Made by a program: the position numbers and the translations under genes. A stretch of 64,000 bases of DNA from Beta vulgaris subsp. vulgaris (Eukaryota > Streptophyta > Magnoliopsida > Caryophyllales > Amaranthaceae): the NCBI RefSeq assembly GCF_026745355.1, contig NC_079206.1, forward strand, positions 41,027,536 through 41,091,535, given 5' to 3'. Below the pieces are notes generated by a model that made no database searches, had not been told where the DNA came from, and saw only the letters and a list, made by a program, of their open reading frames with translations. Positions 12,601 through 25,034 of the stretch are shown here, one piece after another; position 1 is the first letter of the stretch, and every line of letters begins with the position of its first letter.

Positions 12601-15600
12601 TTATACAATTATCAACCTCAAAATAGTGTAATTAGCACAAGAAAAATCAACAAATTTTATCATGGATGTCACGCTGTAAAAAAACAATATAACATACAAT
12701 ACATCCTTGATTACCAGAGAAGCATAGAAATAATCAAAGCATAGGATTACCGATTACCAATGAGAAATTTCCGAAAAGCAATATAATAAAGGAGCATGAC
12801 GCAGACAAACCTTATAGCACCGCTAAGACCAAAGGGGATCATCCACACAGTTGCGGCTGTGTTAAGGCTGCAGAAGAAACAGGGACCATCATGTCATTAA
12901 TAATTAAATGTTTTATATTAAGGATATTTATTTTGTTTGGTGCTGGGTGAATTAAACTTATCAGCGATTGATGTTTGATAGAACATACCAAATAGAGAGC
13001 ACGGATGTTTCTAACGTTGGGTTGGGAAGAAGACCAGCTAAGAGAACCATCAATTCGAACGACCACATTTCTAAACTGTAGTGAAAAAAAAGGATGAGAT
13101 ATGACGCCATCAATACTCGAACACTTAGATCCTACACCTGGGAGCATCATGCTCCCTGTTATTCTTTTTCATTACACCTGTATGTACATTTTAAAAGAAC
13201 ATAGAGGCATCATAATATAACATGCAGAATTGCAGATATCTCTATTGGATTACTAGTAAGTAATTTCCTTTAGAGCTATTATATCCTGTAACTTACCAAA
13301 CCATACAAGCAGAAGGAATACTGAGTTTGAAGAATGTGAGTAAATTATGGAGAGCTTCAATAGAAAATCCAGTCCACGTTTTCGAACACGCAGACGAAAA
13401 TTTGACATAAAGTGCTAACAATATGAAGTTGATCCAATAAGAGATACCAGTTGCAAGAGCAGCTCCTCGGTTTCCTAGGCTTGTTTTGAAGACCAAAATC
13501 CAGCATACTGGCAAATGCAATAATGTGCTGATCCCAGCGCTTATCATCATAGGGAAAACGATGTTTTGGGTTTGTAAGAATCTCAGGAGCGAGTAAAGAA
13601 GGCCATAGGCAAAGAGACCGGGGATCAAGAACTGAGCATAATGTCCTGCCTCAGCTGCTATTTGGTGATCTTGGCCACATGCTATTAGAATTGATCTTGA
13701 ATTTGCCCATATAAGAGCTAGGGGAATACTTACAATAGTAAGGATGATCATGGCCCTTTGCAAGTGTATTCCTAGCATATGATACTGTCTTGCCCCATAC
13801 GATTGTCCGCAGAAGGTGTCTAAGGCGCTTGACATTCCCATCTATCAAACAGAAAAGCCAGAAGTAAATGATGGGTCACAATTGTACACATGTACTTAGA
13901 ATATGCTTAGTTCACCTGAAATTTTCTGATTTGAACTTATCTGATCTGATCTAAACTTATTTTTTCTAATCTGATCTGATCTAAACTGATCTGATTACAA
14001 GATCTTATCTTTTAGATTTTTCTCAATATATAAGAAAAAATATAGTCATGTGGGGGTCTTCTTTGATTCGTCTCAATGAGTACTTTATTCATATTCAATT
14101 ATTATAATTTTACTAATATGTAATGAAAGATATTTAATAGTATAATGATTTTTAAATATAAGCATGATATGATCTGAACTTATTTTTTCTGATCTGATCT
14201 GAACTTTGATTAGATTAGATCTGAAATAAGCAAAAATAAGGTGAACTGAACATAGCCTTAATGTTCGTTCTCTTCAGCTTAATTTACCTAATATTATCCG
14301 AACTTATAAGAGTTTAGTGGAAATCATTAGAACTTATTAAACCTTATGTTATACAAGTACTATAACTTATTAGAAAGAACTTATTATAACTTATTAGAAA
14401 GAACTTACTATAACTTATTTGACTTATTAGACATCAAACTTAATATTTTAAGGTGATTAAAAATCACCTATATTCTTCCCCTTTCAAAACTAACAAAATG
14501 AAACTCAACCCTTGTTTTTTAAAAGTTACATGTTTTGTTTTGGGTTTTTAAGAGGACCACAGTCCCTTTAAAAAAAAAAGAACAAAAGGCGCACAATCCG
14601 GAAAGAAACATAGATCAACTATTGACTTTGCTTGGTAGGATTATTGCGGTATGATGTACGCGGAAATACGCGACAAATAAAACTTTTTATATCATAGTGT
14701 GTGACAAAGTCAAGATCAATTAATGATTGGTCCATCATAGTGTGTGATTTGCTCTATTACAGTATACGTAATTTATACACTTCAGGCGAAGAATCATAAA
14801 TTATTGAGTTTTGAGTGGGAGCTGATTTCTGCACAATATGCAGTCAAGTGAGAGCTATCATAGAGTTTACGTTAAATAACTTTTCCTTACAGAAATCTTT
14901 CACATAATCCATCATTATAAGCATTTCTATGAGCTATCAATAAACAAATAATGAGTCAATATTGGTTGCTGAGTTTTACTTAATTGATTCGTTCTTTGAA
15001 TATGCGTTGGATCCTTACCTACTCGCTCCCTAAATATATTACTTGCTACAAATTGCTTTATTTAGATGTTTTAAGTTACTTGCTACATGTTTCTTTAACA
15101 AGTTTTATCTCTCTCCTTTTACTTTGATGTTGGCTACTACGCCCATTCATTCACTTTATTCTCATGCTTTGGTCTTTGCATATAAACTCTCATTCATTTC
15201 TCTACTCTTTCAATTTGCATTCACCAGCCTATACTAGTCAATTACAGCATGTGAGATGTGACATACCTTTTTTTTTGACCTCTTCACTGATTAACCAATT
15301 TTACATTATGAATAATATAAAAAGAATAGTCTCAAAGTTGATCTTTAATACTCCCTCCGTCCTATAGACTTATATTCTAGGTATATCAAAATGTTATATT
15401 TGTTTTCCTTTTTATTAATTTGTTTGGATAAATTATCCTCAATTTCTACACAAACTTTTCAAAATACTTCTATATTTCTTTCACAATATGTATAATGTAT
15501 CCCTGCTTATTATTTTTACATCATATCATATCAAGAAACATTCATTGTTATATGATTTTTTAAACAAAAAAATAAAATAAAAAGCTAATTTCAAGACAAA

Positions 15601-16209
15601 AATATCAAATAAACACTTTTTTAAATATTTTTTAATAGAAATCCTACTATTCTCTATTTTTTCCTTAATTCCCTATGGGAAAGAGAGAGTATAATATAAA
15701 TGAAAGTCATGGAAAGACACCCCAAACTGCATTTGGAACTTACACAGTATATGATTCAATTTTTCCTAAATTAATTTACATTAATTTTCATAAATACATG
15801 ATGCACTCGAAATTCTCAAAGGTTTCAAGTGATGAATAGGGATCACATGAAATAGTTAAATAAGCAAAGACATATTGAAAGAAAAAAATAGAATGAGCAG
15901 GTAGTTATGGTGGAGATAGATGCAACTTACCAACAAACTAAAGCCAGTAACAGTAGCAAAGGAAGTGGCCATAGAAGCACCAGAAAGTGGTAATTCACCA
16001 AGATGACCAACAAACATAATGGAAATCAACTGCAAGCTAAACAGCAATAAGTTCACTGACACTAGTGGCCCTGCTAGCCATGCTTGTTTCTTCATCTCTT
16101 CAATTAAGGATTTTCTCCAATTTTTGCTTTCTATATCATCTAGCTGCTCTCTTTCTATGATATTCATAAGTGGTGTTTCCATTGATCTGTCATTCTGATC
16201 TTCCCCCAT
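9655..16209 (-). CDS. MATE/DETOXIFICATION efflux transporter, 8 exons, 492 aa
   Basis: Membrane antiporter of the multidrug and toxic compound extrusion family, which exports small organic compounds in exchange for H+ or Na+. The exons, read on minus, are 16209-15931, 13841-13297, 13075-12989, 12867-12811, 12205-11967, 11870-11752, 9899-9813 and 9720-9655. All junctions are GT-AG and sum to 1479 bp, giving 492 residues plus stop with no frame break. Family landmarks are seen: GHLGELPLSGASMATSF (exon 1), LDTFCGQSYGA (exon 2), LLPNPTLETSVLS (exon 3), STRVSNELGAGRP (exon 5) and a charged tail with AKRARERVYDGEA (exon 8). The length, two MatE repeats and exon order fit Arabidopsis DTX1-19-type proteins. 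A start at 16209 gives the usual short cytosolic N-terminus. The substrate cannot be told from sequence. Introns 1 and 6 hold MITEs. Confidence 0.93.
10061..11021. mobile_element. Harbinger/Tourist-like MITE A in MATE intron 6
   Basis: The ends are GGCTATGTTAAGTTCACC and the inverse of GACTATGTTTAGTTCACC. A TAA target duplication (10058-10060 and 11022-11024) flanks it, as for PIF/Harbinger elements. Subterminal regions repeat AGATCAGATC on both arms. The interior is an AT-rich, microsatellite-like run with no protein. It lies in the intron between exons 6 and 7 of the MATE gene. Confidence 0.85.
13899..14257. mobile_element. Harbinger/Tourist-like MITE B in MATE intron 1
   Basis: This is a 359-bp relative of the MITE at 10061-11021. 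It has the same TIR type (ending TGAACTGAACATAGCC), the same CTGATCTGATC-rich subterminal DNA, and a TTA target duplication (13896-13898 and 14258-14260). It sits ~40 bp upstream of exon 2, close to the splice acceptor. Confidence 0.85.
14258..15350 (-). other. MATE intron 1, inner part
   Basis: There is no gene. A stretch at 14270-14450 repeats AACTTATT(A/G) many times, resembling the interior of the Harbinger-like element at 46443-47617, but I found no matching ends. Confidence 0.4.
15351..15689. mobile_element. Stowaway-like MITE in MATE intron 1
   Basis: It begins CTCCCTCCGTCCTATAG, the typical Stowaway (Tc1/mariner) end, and finishes with the inverse of CTCTCTCTTTCCCATAG. TA flanks both sides (15349-15350 and 15690-15691). 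No coding capacity. Confidence 0.75.
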
Positions 16210-16275
16210 TCTTTTTTTTTTTTTTTTTTTTGACAGGTAGAGAGAGGATTAAGGGTTGAGATTATAGAGATAAAT

Positions 16276-16290
16276 ATCCTATATATTGGC
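16276..16290 (-). promoter_or_regulatory. Possible TATA element of the MATE gene
   Basis: On the minus strand CCAATATATAGGATA lies about 70-80 bp upstream of the start codon. Between it and the ATG is a CT-rich leader and a 22-base A-tract. Position and composition fit a plant core promoter; no transcript evidence is available. Confidence 0.3.
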
Positions 16291-16639
16291 CAAAATTTGG
16301 AACGACTTTTCCTAGGCCAAAATTTTGTAGGTTGGAACTCGCATCACACGTGTTCAATTAAAAAAGCTTGAAAAATGAAACCAATACTTATTACTCTTTC
16401 TATCGTGTGAACAAGTAAAGATATGAATTAAGAAAATCATGCTAACCACTACCACCGAGATTGCGGCAGAGTTCAGATAACAAGGACCTCAGGTTTGAAC
16501 GGTGTCAAATAAATATAGTATTTACTTAACATAAAATTAAGGACAGGCCTGGCATGGGGCGGGGCTCCCATCCAGGGCCCAGAAATCTACGATTGGTTAA
16601 GTAATTAATCCAGCGTCAACAATGCATGAAAGTATAGGT

Positions 16640-16890
16640 GATTATGGGCCGGGCCGGGCCGCAGTCAAAAAATTTGCCTATTGGTCGGGCCGGGTCGAAT
16701 TTTTGTGGCCAAAGCCCGTTATTTCGGACCTGAATTAGCGGGCTTTTGCTGGTCAAAACGGGTCAGGACAAAAAAATAGACTAAAAAGCCGTTATTGGCT
16801 TGCCCAAAGCCAAAAAAATCCGGGCCGAGCCCAACCATGGGCCGAAAAAATCTGCCCGAAACCCGGCCCAAAAACGGGCCAGGCCAAAAT
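16640..16890. repeat. GGGCCGGGCC-rich self-complementary segment
   Basis: The left half carries GGGCCGGGCCGGGCC and GTCGGGCCGGGT; the right half carries GGGCCGAGCCCAACC, CCCGGCCC and GGGCCAGGCC. The motifs occur on both strands, so the segment can fold on itself. It is a GC-rich island of repeat type in an AT-rich flank and is probably a transposon remnant of unknown class. Confidence 0.45.
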
Positions 16891-17288
16891 GAAAGATAGT
16901 GGTGGTTTGCTTCTGCAGGAATGTTGAGACCGTAGGAGTTCAGCGCTTCGACTCCTGTTATTGCAATTGTTTTCTTTTTGTTTTGTTTCTCTTTTTTTTC
17001 TTCTTTTTACAATTGACAAAGATGTTCTTTTATATTTTCTTCTTATAATACTCCAACTTACTCCTTCATTTCCTTTCTACCACCATATTATATTATTTTA
17101 TTTTTTTAGTCGGTATGATTTTATATTTTATACATCTTGAAATTGTAAATTATTAAAAAATAATGTATACAACCTAAAGCCAATACGTAGATTCTTAATA
17201 TTCTTTATAGGTGTTGGATGATAAAATATATATTATATGTTCGATTTTATTTGTCTAGTTATTAGTTTATAGAATTTATTAAAGGCTA

Positions 17289-17526
17289 CTTCATCCGTCC
17301 CACAATAGTTTGAACACTTTATTTTTTGTTTGTTCCATTTCAGTTTTACACACTTTTATTTCCAGCATGGTCCCACTATTATTATGTGATTTCTCTCATT
17401 TTCAATAAAAGTACCCACCAACTCCTATTACATACATCTATTTTTTAAAATTAAAATAACATTTGATAATCACACTAGAACTTATTTCTTACATCACACT
17501 AGAACTCCTAGCTAGGACGGAGTGAA
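17289..17526. mobile_element. Stowaway-like MITE
   Basis: The ends CTTCATCCGTCCCAC and the inverse of TTCACTCCGTCCTAG are Stowaway-type and are flanked by TA (17287-17288 and 17527-17528). The interior is AT-rich and about 240 bp long, without coding. Confidence 0.75.
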
Positions 17527-17958
17527 TATTAGATATATATTAATCATATAAAAATGAAAAAGTTTTTCTTTTTTTTTTGAAGAAATAGTTGTTGATAAAC
17601 ATGAATTAGTCGATTCTCAAATCGTTTTCATCCTATAAACATGTATATTTTGTTACATGTATTATGCATTAGGGGCCCTTTTTCATATATTGCCCCGGGC
17701 CCGATAATGTTCGGGAACGGCCCTGAATAAGGGGGAGTAAAATCGAATATCGGGTCTAGTTTAAAGATTCAGATTGGATATTTGAATTTTTAAATACATA
17801 TAAAATGTGATTCATATGAAGGTTTAATTGAGCAATTCGACCTGTATGAATTTGGTTCATAATAAAATTATTGTGCACAAAGTTTATGCACATGAACCGG
17901 AACACACACTAATATGATACACAGAAACCCACTATATCACAAACATAGACACTATATA

Positions 17959-20542
17959 TGTGACATCCCGATAATTCTATCGTTTCAGAAATACCTTTAT
18001 AATATACAAGTAGAGAATTACCCAAGTATTATCGCCCGTGTGATATCGTATCGGCTTATTCAGAATTTTGCAGCGGAAAACATATAACTAAACTCTAACC
18101 TTTTATTATAAATAACTAAATAAATAAGTATTTAGAAATCAACAAATATAAAAGAGTCTTATTCAAACAAACTTAATAATTAATGTTCCTACTAATGCAG
18201 AAAAATAAAATATACTAATTACACATTCTCTCCATTTCACATTCCCAAAATATGCACATCTGCGAACCTGTAATGTCAATGCTTTACTGAATCTGCTCAC
18301 CAAAATGGGTTATCAAAGGATCAATAAGGCAAAGTCATGATCACAATCACAAACCAAGCACGTATCAGCAAAGCTGAGTATTACATACTAAAACATAAGC
18401 ATTCCTAACATGATACTAGATAAATAACACGCATGGATAAATAATAATATAATCATATAATATTCTGCAGATAACTTTAACTGAACTAAACTCGAAACAT
18501 CTTTTTATTACGTAAATGAAATAGTTATTGGAACTGAATTGTCTTATATACTAATGTCTTCACCTACGAAGACGAAAATATGGGTGCTACTAGGCACTAC
18601 AACGCACTTCATATTGAACTGCGATATTGAGGAACTTTTGCTAACTAAAAAAGGGATGGTGATCCATCCATCTCCTGTAAAAAGCCATGGCTCGCTCACC
18701 ATGTACTCCAACTCCTAATGTCCAACTCTAGACGTACACCAGTCTAAAGTCTATAACTATCCTTGTTACACTTTACGTTAGTTACAAGTTATTGCTTGTT
18801 ATGACACACATACAAGCAACATAGAACTACAAAGCAAACATGCACAACTGAACTTCTTTTATATTAGGATTTAATAAGTGATCACAACTTACAATCCAAG
18901 ACTTACGTTCTTTTTAATCTCAACATTCTTATTTGTTGAACCTAGCCAACAATCAAACTTACCTTCAAAACGGCATACTTATCAACTTACCAAATAAGGC
19001 ACACAATCCTCACAAGATAGTGAAAATAATACTTATAAGGGAACACATGAATAACATGATTCAATATCTATAACATATATTAATTCTCCCATGTATAATA
19101 AATAAAGTTCCCATCCATATGCTTGCATCAATTAATCCATACAAACATAATAATCTTAACTCATAACAATTCTCAAAATCACATGCTTGCACACAGGCAT
19201 AAAACATGTAACAATCAATCATGCTAGAAATCACATATGAACTTAATAAGTTCCTATACATGATACTATAATCTTTCCTCTCTTTTTTTGATACTAATCA
19301 CATAGCACACAGGTATGTACATACCTTGTGTAAACTAGTCGGTAGGCCACTTTTAACTCCTTAAAAGTCTCATACATAATATTCTCCGCCAAGAAATCAA
19401 TATAAACCAAAATCAATACTCTTAATTCAGCAACTTTAAAATATTGAAAATCCCCTTTAAACATATTCAAAAGTTGATTTTACTATCAAAACTTCAATTA
19501 CTTTTAATTCCTAGCATAGTACTACCATACTAGTAATTAAAATTCTTAAAACTCCATAAATAAAATCCCTCCTGAAATTCCAGCAAGTTTTAAAATCATA
19601 AAACCCTCTTTAAACATGTGTAAACATGATTAAAATCATAATCTAAACCAATCTCATAGTATATAACATGCTACTATGGTTTTCTAGTAACTAACACCCT
19701 AAAAATCCATGCTTTAATGATTAAAACTTGAATCTAATAATAATAACAAATTTGAATTTTTATTCTTACAATATATAATATATATGAATCAAGATTATTT
19801 ATTAAAACTGTAAAATAAAACCAATAATCATGATTAACATTAAAATAAAGCATAAAAACATAGTCTTTAATGGAATCTTGAGGAAGAAGAAAAGAAATTA
19901 ACCAACAAGAAGAGAACAAAGGGAGGCGCCGAAAACAGAAGGCCACGTACGGCAGCAACAGCAGCGCACGCACCTTGGTGATTTTGAAGACTTTGTGACG
20001 TTTCTTGTTGAAGAAGAAACGTTACATGAAGAAGAAGAAAGAAAGAACTTGAAAGCGAGAGAAGAAAAGAAAGCCGTGGAAAGGAGAGAGAGAGAGAGAA
20101 TGCCGTGAGATTGGAGTGAGAGGAGAGAGAAAATAATTCTTGTGTGGGGTAAAATAATTGGGTATTAGGATATTTATAAGGAGGCTTCCTTTTGGGCTTT
20201 GGAAAAGGAAATTGGGCTGAATTAAAATTGATGATGAATATGATAAGTAAATTAGAACTCCTATCATCAATATGACTCCTCTTTCCTAATATTACTTAGA
20301 ATTTAAGTTCCTCAAGTCCACTTAGACTTCTTTTCTAAATCAAATTAGTATTTAAAATATTTATCAAAGCATGCTTAATTAAAATATTTTTCACTTTCTA
20401 AAATCCTTAAAATAATTTCATTTGACTTTTAAAATAGTCAACCTTTTTAAATAATCAAATCATTTAAAACTTTATGTTTAAATATAAATATATAAATACT
20501 AAAATATATTTATAAAATCTTTTAAAATCATGGGGGATTACA
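17959..20542 (-). mobile_element. Solo LTR, 2.58 kb, Gypsy/Tekay-like
   Basis: Read on minus, the segment begins TGTAATCCCCC and ends GGGATGTCACA. It is flanked by a perfect ATATA duplication (17954-17958 and 20543-20547). A TATAAATA box lies at 20178-20171 on minus, followed by a CT-rich leader, the same plan as the LTRs of the Tekay element at 21688. A TTCCGCTGC motif near its 3' end is also shared. No internal region or second LTR accompanies it, so it probably arose by unequal recombination between LTRs. Orientation rests on the TATA box and leader. Confidence 0.75.
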
Positions 20543-20653
20543 ATATAAGACAAAAATACACTATATTACAGACAAATACATTTTCACACAAGGAAACACT
20601 ATTACAAATAAACATTATAGCTCTTGGAAAAAAAACACTAAAACACACAGAAA

Positions 20654-20955
20654 CACAACAAGAATGTCACTCCTTTCCGACTGCCAAAATCAGACGCTAA
20701 AAACGCGGAATCAGATGCTAAATAGATTAGCGTCCGCCAACGAACGCTAAAGGACTGATGCAAAAGCCCTGGTCGCTAATTCTCCAAATACCGTCTGCAA
20801 AGCGGATGCTAAATATTTAGCGTCTGAAATTTCAAACTTAGTGTCCGAATATAAGCAGACAGTAAATAGCGTCCGCAATTTCAGACCCTAAATAGTGTCT
20901 ACAAATTTAGACGCTAGATAGTGTCCACTGATATCAGATGCTACAGGTAGTGTAG
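20654..20955 (+). repeat. CACTA-like left end with GCGTCCG subterminal repeats
   Basis: It starts CACAACAAGAATGTCA and continues with many copies of AGCGTCCG, AGACGCTAAA and variants on both strands. The same start occurs at 34395 and, inverted, at 37673. The interior is cut at 21024 by the long-TIR element and appears to resume at 33069. Confidence 0.65.
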
Positions 20956-21687
20956 CAGATGCTAATTGATCATATTTTTTAAATTAATTTTAGCGGTTGG
21001 TAAATATTGTACAGATTTTTTTTGGGGAACTTTCCTCAGGTACCCCTGAGATTTGACGTAATTCCCAAATTACCCCTCACATTTGGGGAATTCCTCATAT
21101 ACCCTCGAGGTTTGTGTGTTGTGTCTAAAATACCCTTACTCTTGACGGAACCCTAACGCCGTTAACTTTTTTTTCTCTCCTTCCTCCCACCCTCCTCCAT
21201 GGATGAACCTCAAAGCTTTCTCTCTCCTCCCATCATCCCCCACCATCCTCCAAACTGATTTGAAATACTAAAGAAAACGAAAAAATAAACAAATATGTGA
21301 CAATTGAAAAACGAAAAAATAAATCCGAAAAACAAACAAAATGAGAAAAAGAACAGAAATTTCCCAATTTTTTTTTTGAAAGGAGTCGATCTTTGAGTCT
21401 TCAATCTTCAAGACTCTATCTTTGAGTCTTCGATCTTCGACAAAGAACTCGATAAGCCAACGAAGAACAGTCGACGAACAACGACAAAACGTGACGAAGA
21501 AGAACGACAAAACAGCCGACGAAGAACAGCGACGAAGAACAACGAGTTTCAGCTCTGTTTTCAGATCAAGTCTTCAGATTTGTCGACGAAGAACTCGAGA
21601 CGCTGCGATTAAGTGGAGAAGTGGACTTTTCCGGCGGAATATGGGCGGAAACGAGGAGGGAAAAGAGAGAGGAATAGAGAGAGGAGA

Positions 21688-22348
21688 TGTAATATCCTTA
21701 AAATCTTAAACATATTTAAGTGAGTAATTAACGTAATAATGTAGTTAGAATATATTTTATTTTATTCGTTTCACTAATTAAGCAATGTATAATAAAATGT
21801 ATAAAATTTTAACATAAAAATTTACTAACTTAAATTATGACGATAATATATAATTTACGATTTTATGAGTTAAACAAGAAGGCTAATAAAGTTGATAATT
21901 CACTTAAAGTACAAAATGTTAACATTTCACCCAAAATGTCATCAAGCCACGTTTGAAGGTGTTAGTGTGGAAAACTTTCTGATTTTTGGTTGAGAAACAA
22001 AAAGGGCAAAAGGAAAAGAGAAGCTATGGTCAATTCCCCCATTAATTTGCCTTCTTCCTCACCTTTTCATGGCCATTTGGCACCCATGCAATCATCACTC
22101 TCTTCTTCTTCTTCAGTCAAACCTATTACCAATCCTCACAATTGCTTCTTCAAGTAAACAAAATCAGATTACTTACTTCACCATCCTCCTCTCAACCACT
22201 GATTTTAACTCCCAAATTTCCACTATAAATAGCCATGGAAGTTCAACATCAAGAACACAACAACAACCTTCATCATCTCTTCTCCCTCTAATCTGAAATT
22301 CAGTCAACAATCGCCGGAAAATTGTAACTAAAAGAAATCAAAGAAATC

Positions 22349-22380
<32 letters not shown>

Positions 22381-24738
22381 CCCCCCCCCCCAAATTCATT
22401 CTCTCACTCCTCTGTTTCGCCCCCCCCCCCCCCGACCGACCACCGTCGGCCACCGCGCGCGCCAACTTCTCCGCGCCCAGTCCCGCCTCCACGCTGTCGT
22501 CACTCGTCGGTCACCAGCCCGCCGCCGGAGCTCCGCCAAACTGCCAGCAGCCTCGCGCCCTCTCTCCTCCTCGCGCTCTCCCTCGTCGCGCCAGCAGCAC
22601 GCGCACCTCCTCGCCGTCGCACTGCCGCCGTTCGCCGGAGACCGTCGCTGCTGCTCGCCGGCGTCCATTCCTCAGGCGTGATTTCTTTCTTCCCTGCTCT
22701 TAGAAGCAGAGGTGATGTCTTATTCTCTTAAAATTCTGATTTCTTATAATCAAGCCCAAGTCAAAATTCTTAGTTATATTAGTTTTGGGCCAAGAATAGT
22801 TGCATTAGAACTTAAACTAAGTAACTTAAAACTGATTTTTCCAAGTACTTTAATGATAGTTCACTTGTACCCTTTGCTAGTTAGTGTAATTGGGCCTAAA
22901 AACTGATTTGCCTTAGTAAACCAACTCAATGCATGTGTTGCATGTTCTTTAGTTGGGTTCAAATCTGACTTTTATTATTTTAGCTAAACTACTTATTTTA
23001 GATGGGCCAAATTGAGTTAAACTAAAACTGATTTAGTATTTCATTAAGCTATGTTAGTTTAATTAATCAAGTTAAGTATAATGTTGGGCTTATAGTCTGA
23101 TTTACTTAGTTAAATCATTTAAGTTAATCTTGTTGCTTTAATATATTGAGCTTTAGTGGGCTGATTTAGTTAGTTTTACTAAACCACCTAACTTATTTAC
23201 TAAAATCTATTATTGGGTTATGATTCATGATTTTTTTTAAAACTAGTTGAGTTGTTTAAAACTAATTCATTAAGCTTATTGTTATAATTAAGTTTAAGTT
23301 ATGAATACTTAACTAATTCTTAAGTTCACTTATAATAATTAGTTACTTGACTTGCTAGTTTTAAATGACTAAATAATATTAAAATAATGTTAATCGATCT
23401 ATTATAACTTCAAACTTAATTAATTTATTAATGGATAACTAATTAGTTATTAACTATGAAGTAGAATAATGTTATGCTTTCGAAATGTTATAAATAATAT
23501 GTAGTAATATAACTTCAATGTTCGATAATTCTAAAGGTATAGCTAAATGAGTTATTTCATTAGTTCGTTGTTAAAAAGTCACCTTAATTAATTAAAAAGT
23601 TATTAACGATTAAGAAATAATGGCCTTTAAGGAGACCTTTACGACGTTATAATGACCGTTGTGACCTTAATAAACGCTAAACTAATATTTAGACTTAAAA
23701 GCTAAATAACGAAACATTCATTAATAAAAACTATTCTTGAATAGATTAAGGAAGATAAAGGATATTACAAGCCTCCCCCGGCTATCAAGGTTATTAAGCA
23801 GGAATTCAGGTAACGTCTATTGCTAACACCCACAATCCCTTTCGAATGATGTTTTATGGTATTTCGCACTATGTTGTTGATGTATGGATTGTGGGATATG
23901 AAAGGTTTTATGAATATGATGATTTTTGATGAAATGAAATGACTTCGATGTTTATGAAAATATGAGTACGATAATGCTATGGTTTTAATAATGTTCCATG
24001 ATTGTGATTATTATGATGTATATAATTATGATATTTGAAACATGATAAGGTAAAGTGAAAGATGGTTCTTGGCAAGTATGTGGGCATAGAAAATGTCACC
24101 TATGATGTGACCGCCTTTTTGGCAATATGTGGACACCGAGAGTGTCATCCATTTGTGGCCGCCTTTCGGGCAATATGTGTTTAGGGAGACGTCCCTATAT
24201 GTGATATGTGATATGTGATATGGGATATGCGACATTTGCCAAGTTACCAAAGTAAAAGATATATGATGATGAACATGATGAAGAAGATAATGTAACCTAC
24301 TATGATATATTTGTTGAAATGTTTTACTTATTCTCTCCTTCCTGTTTTTAACTAAAATGATGTGAAATGAATTTACGATGTTAGAGTAGTATGTTACTGA
24401 GCCTCGGCTCACGACGTTTTGTTTTATGTTTTAGGTACCGATGGTGATAACGGGATGGCGTAGCAGTGAGGATTTAATTAATATCTAGATTATCTAGACT
24501 CTCATGGTTTTAATTTAAGTTTATGTCGAAACTCTGATTAGTAACTAAGTTTCTATTAATCAAGACTAATGTTGGATCTATATTATGCTTCATGTTATAA
24601 ATGTTTAAGTTCACGATTTTATGTCGCCTTGTATTTTCCTTATGGAAAGTACGGCGGTAACGCACCGACTATCTAGGTTCCGCTGCTAATAATCGATTAA
24701 TTAACTTAACCACGATGATTAGAGGTCGGGGCGTTACA
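21688..24738 (+). repeat. 5' LTR of the Tekay element
   Basis: It begins TGTAATATCC and ends GGGGCGTTACA, 3051 bp. It contains TATAAATA at 22224-22231, an A-tract near 22350, a C-tract and a GC-rich island at 22425-22670, then AT-rich DNA with a short GTGATAT run near 24200. Confidence 0.95.
22224..22231 (+). promoter_or_regulatory. LTR TATA box
   Basis: TATAAATA followed by a CT-rich leader inside the 5' LTR; the same box is at 30194-30201 in the 3' LTR. It probably marks the U3/R boundary region. Confidence 0.6.
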
Positions 24739-24740
24739 GG

Positions 24741-24753
24741 TTGGTATCAGAGC
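24741..24753 (+). other. Primer-binding site, initiator tRNA-Met
   Basis: TTGGTATCAGAGC lies two bases downstream of the 5' LTR and is the usual match to the 3' end of initiator tRNA-Met in Tekay-type elements. Confidence 0.85.
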
Positions 24754-25034
24754 AACGGTTCTCGATGCCTCAAGTAAAATCTTAAAGGTCTTACTTAAAT
24801 TAGTAAATAAATGGTAAAGTAATCTCGTAAAACAAGAGTCATCAGCATAAGTTATAGGGTTTATATAATATAATAATATGAATACTAAATGGTGTTGTTA
24901 ATAAGTGTTTAAAAATGAAAATGAGTGTGAGTGTTAGGATCGGGGAAGGGAATAATTTTTATATATTATTTTTACGATGACGTCTATGCCTCGTTTAACA
25001 TGTTATGCACATGGAATATGTGATGTTTTAGAAC

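Larger units (their letters stand above)
16210..17288. other. Upstream region of the MATE gene, with possible SINE scrap and GGCC-rich segment
   Basis: Near 16455-16505 the sequence GCGGCAGAGTTCAG followed by ACCTCAGGTTTGAAC resembles the A and B boxes of tRNA-derived plant SINEs, but no poly-tail or target duplication was found. The rest is AT-rich apart from the segment at 16640-16890. Confidence 0.3.

Noticed and set aside
16450..16510. tRNA-like sequence (A- and B-box-like motifs)
   Set aside because: It cannot fold as a complete tRNA by eye; at most a SINE scrap.
22396..22668. Minus-strand open frame in the GC-rich part of the Tekay LTR (repeated at 30270-30723)
   Set aside because: It is antisense to the LTR, and the copies differ by frameshifting indels. 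GC-rich DNA gives long chance frames.
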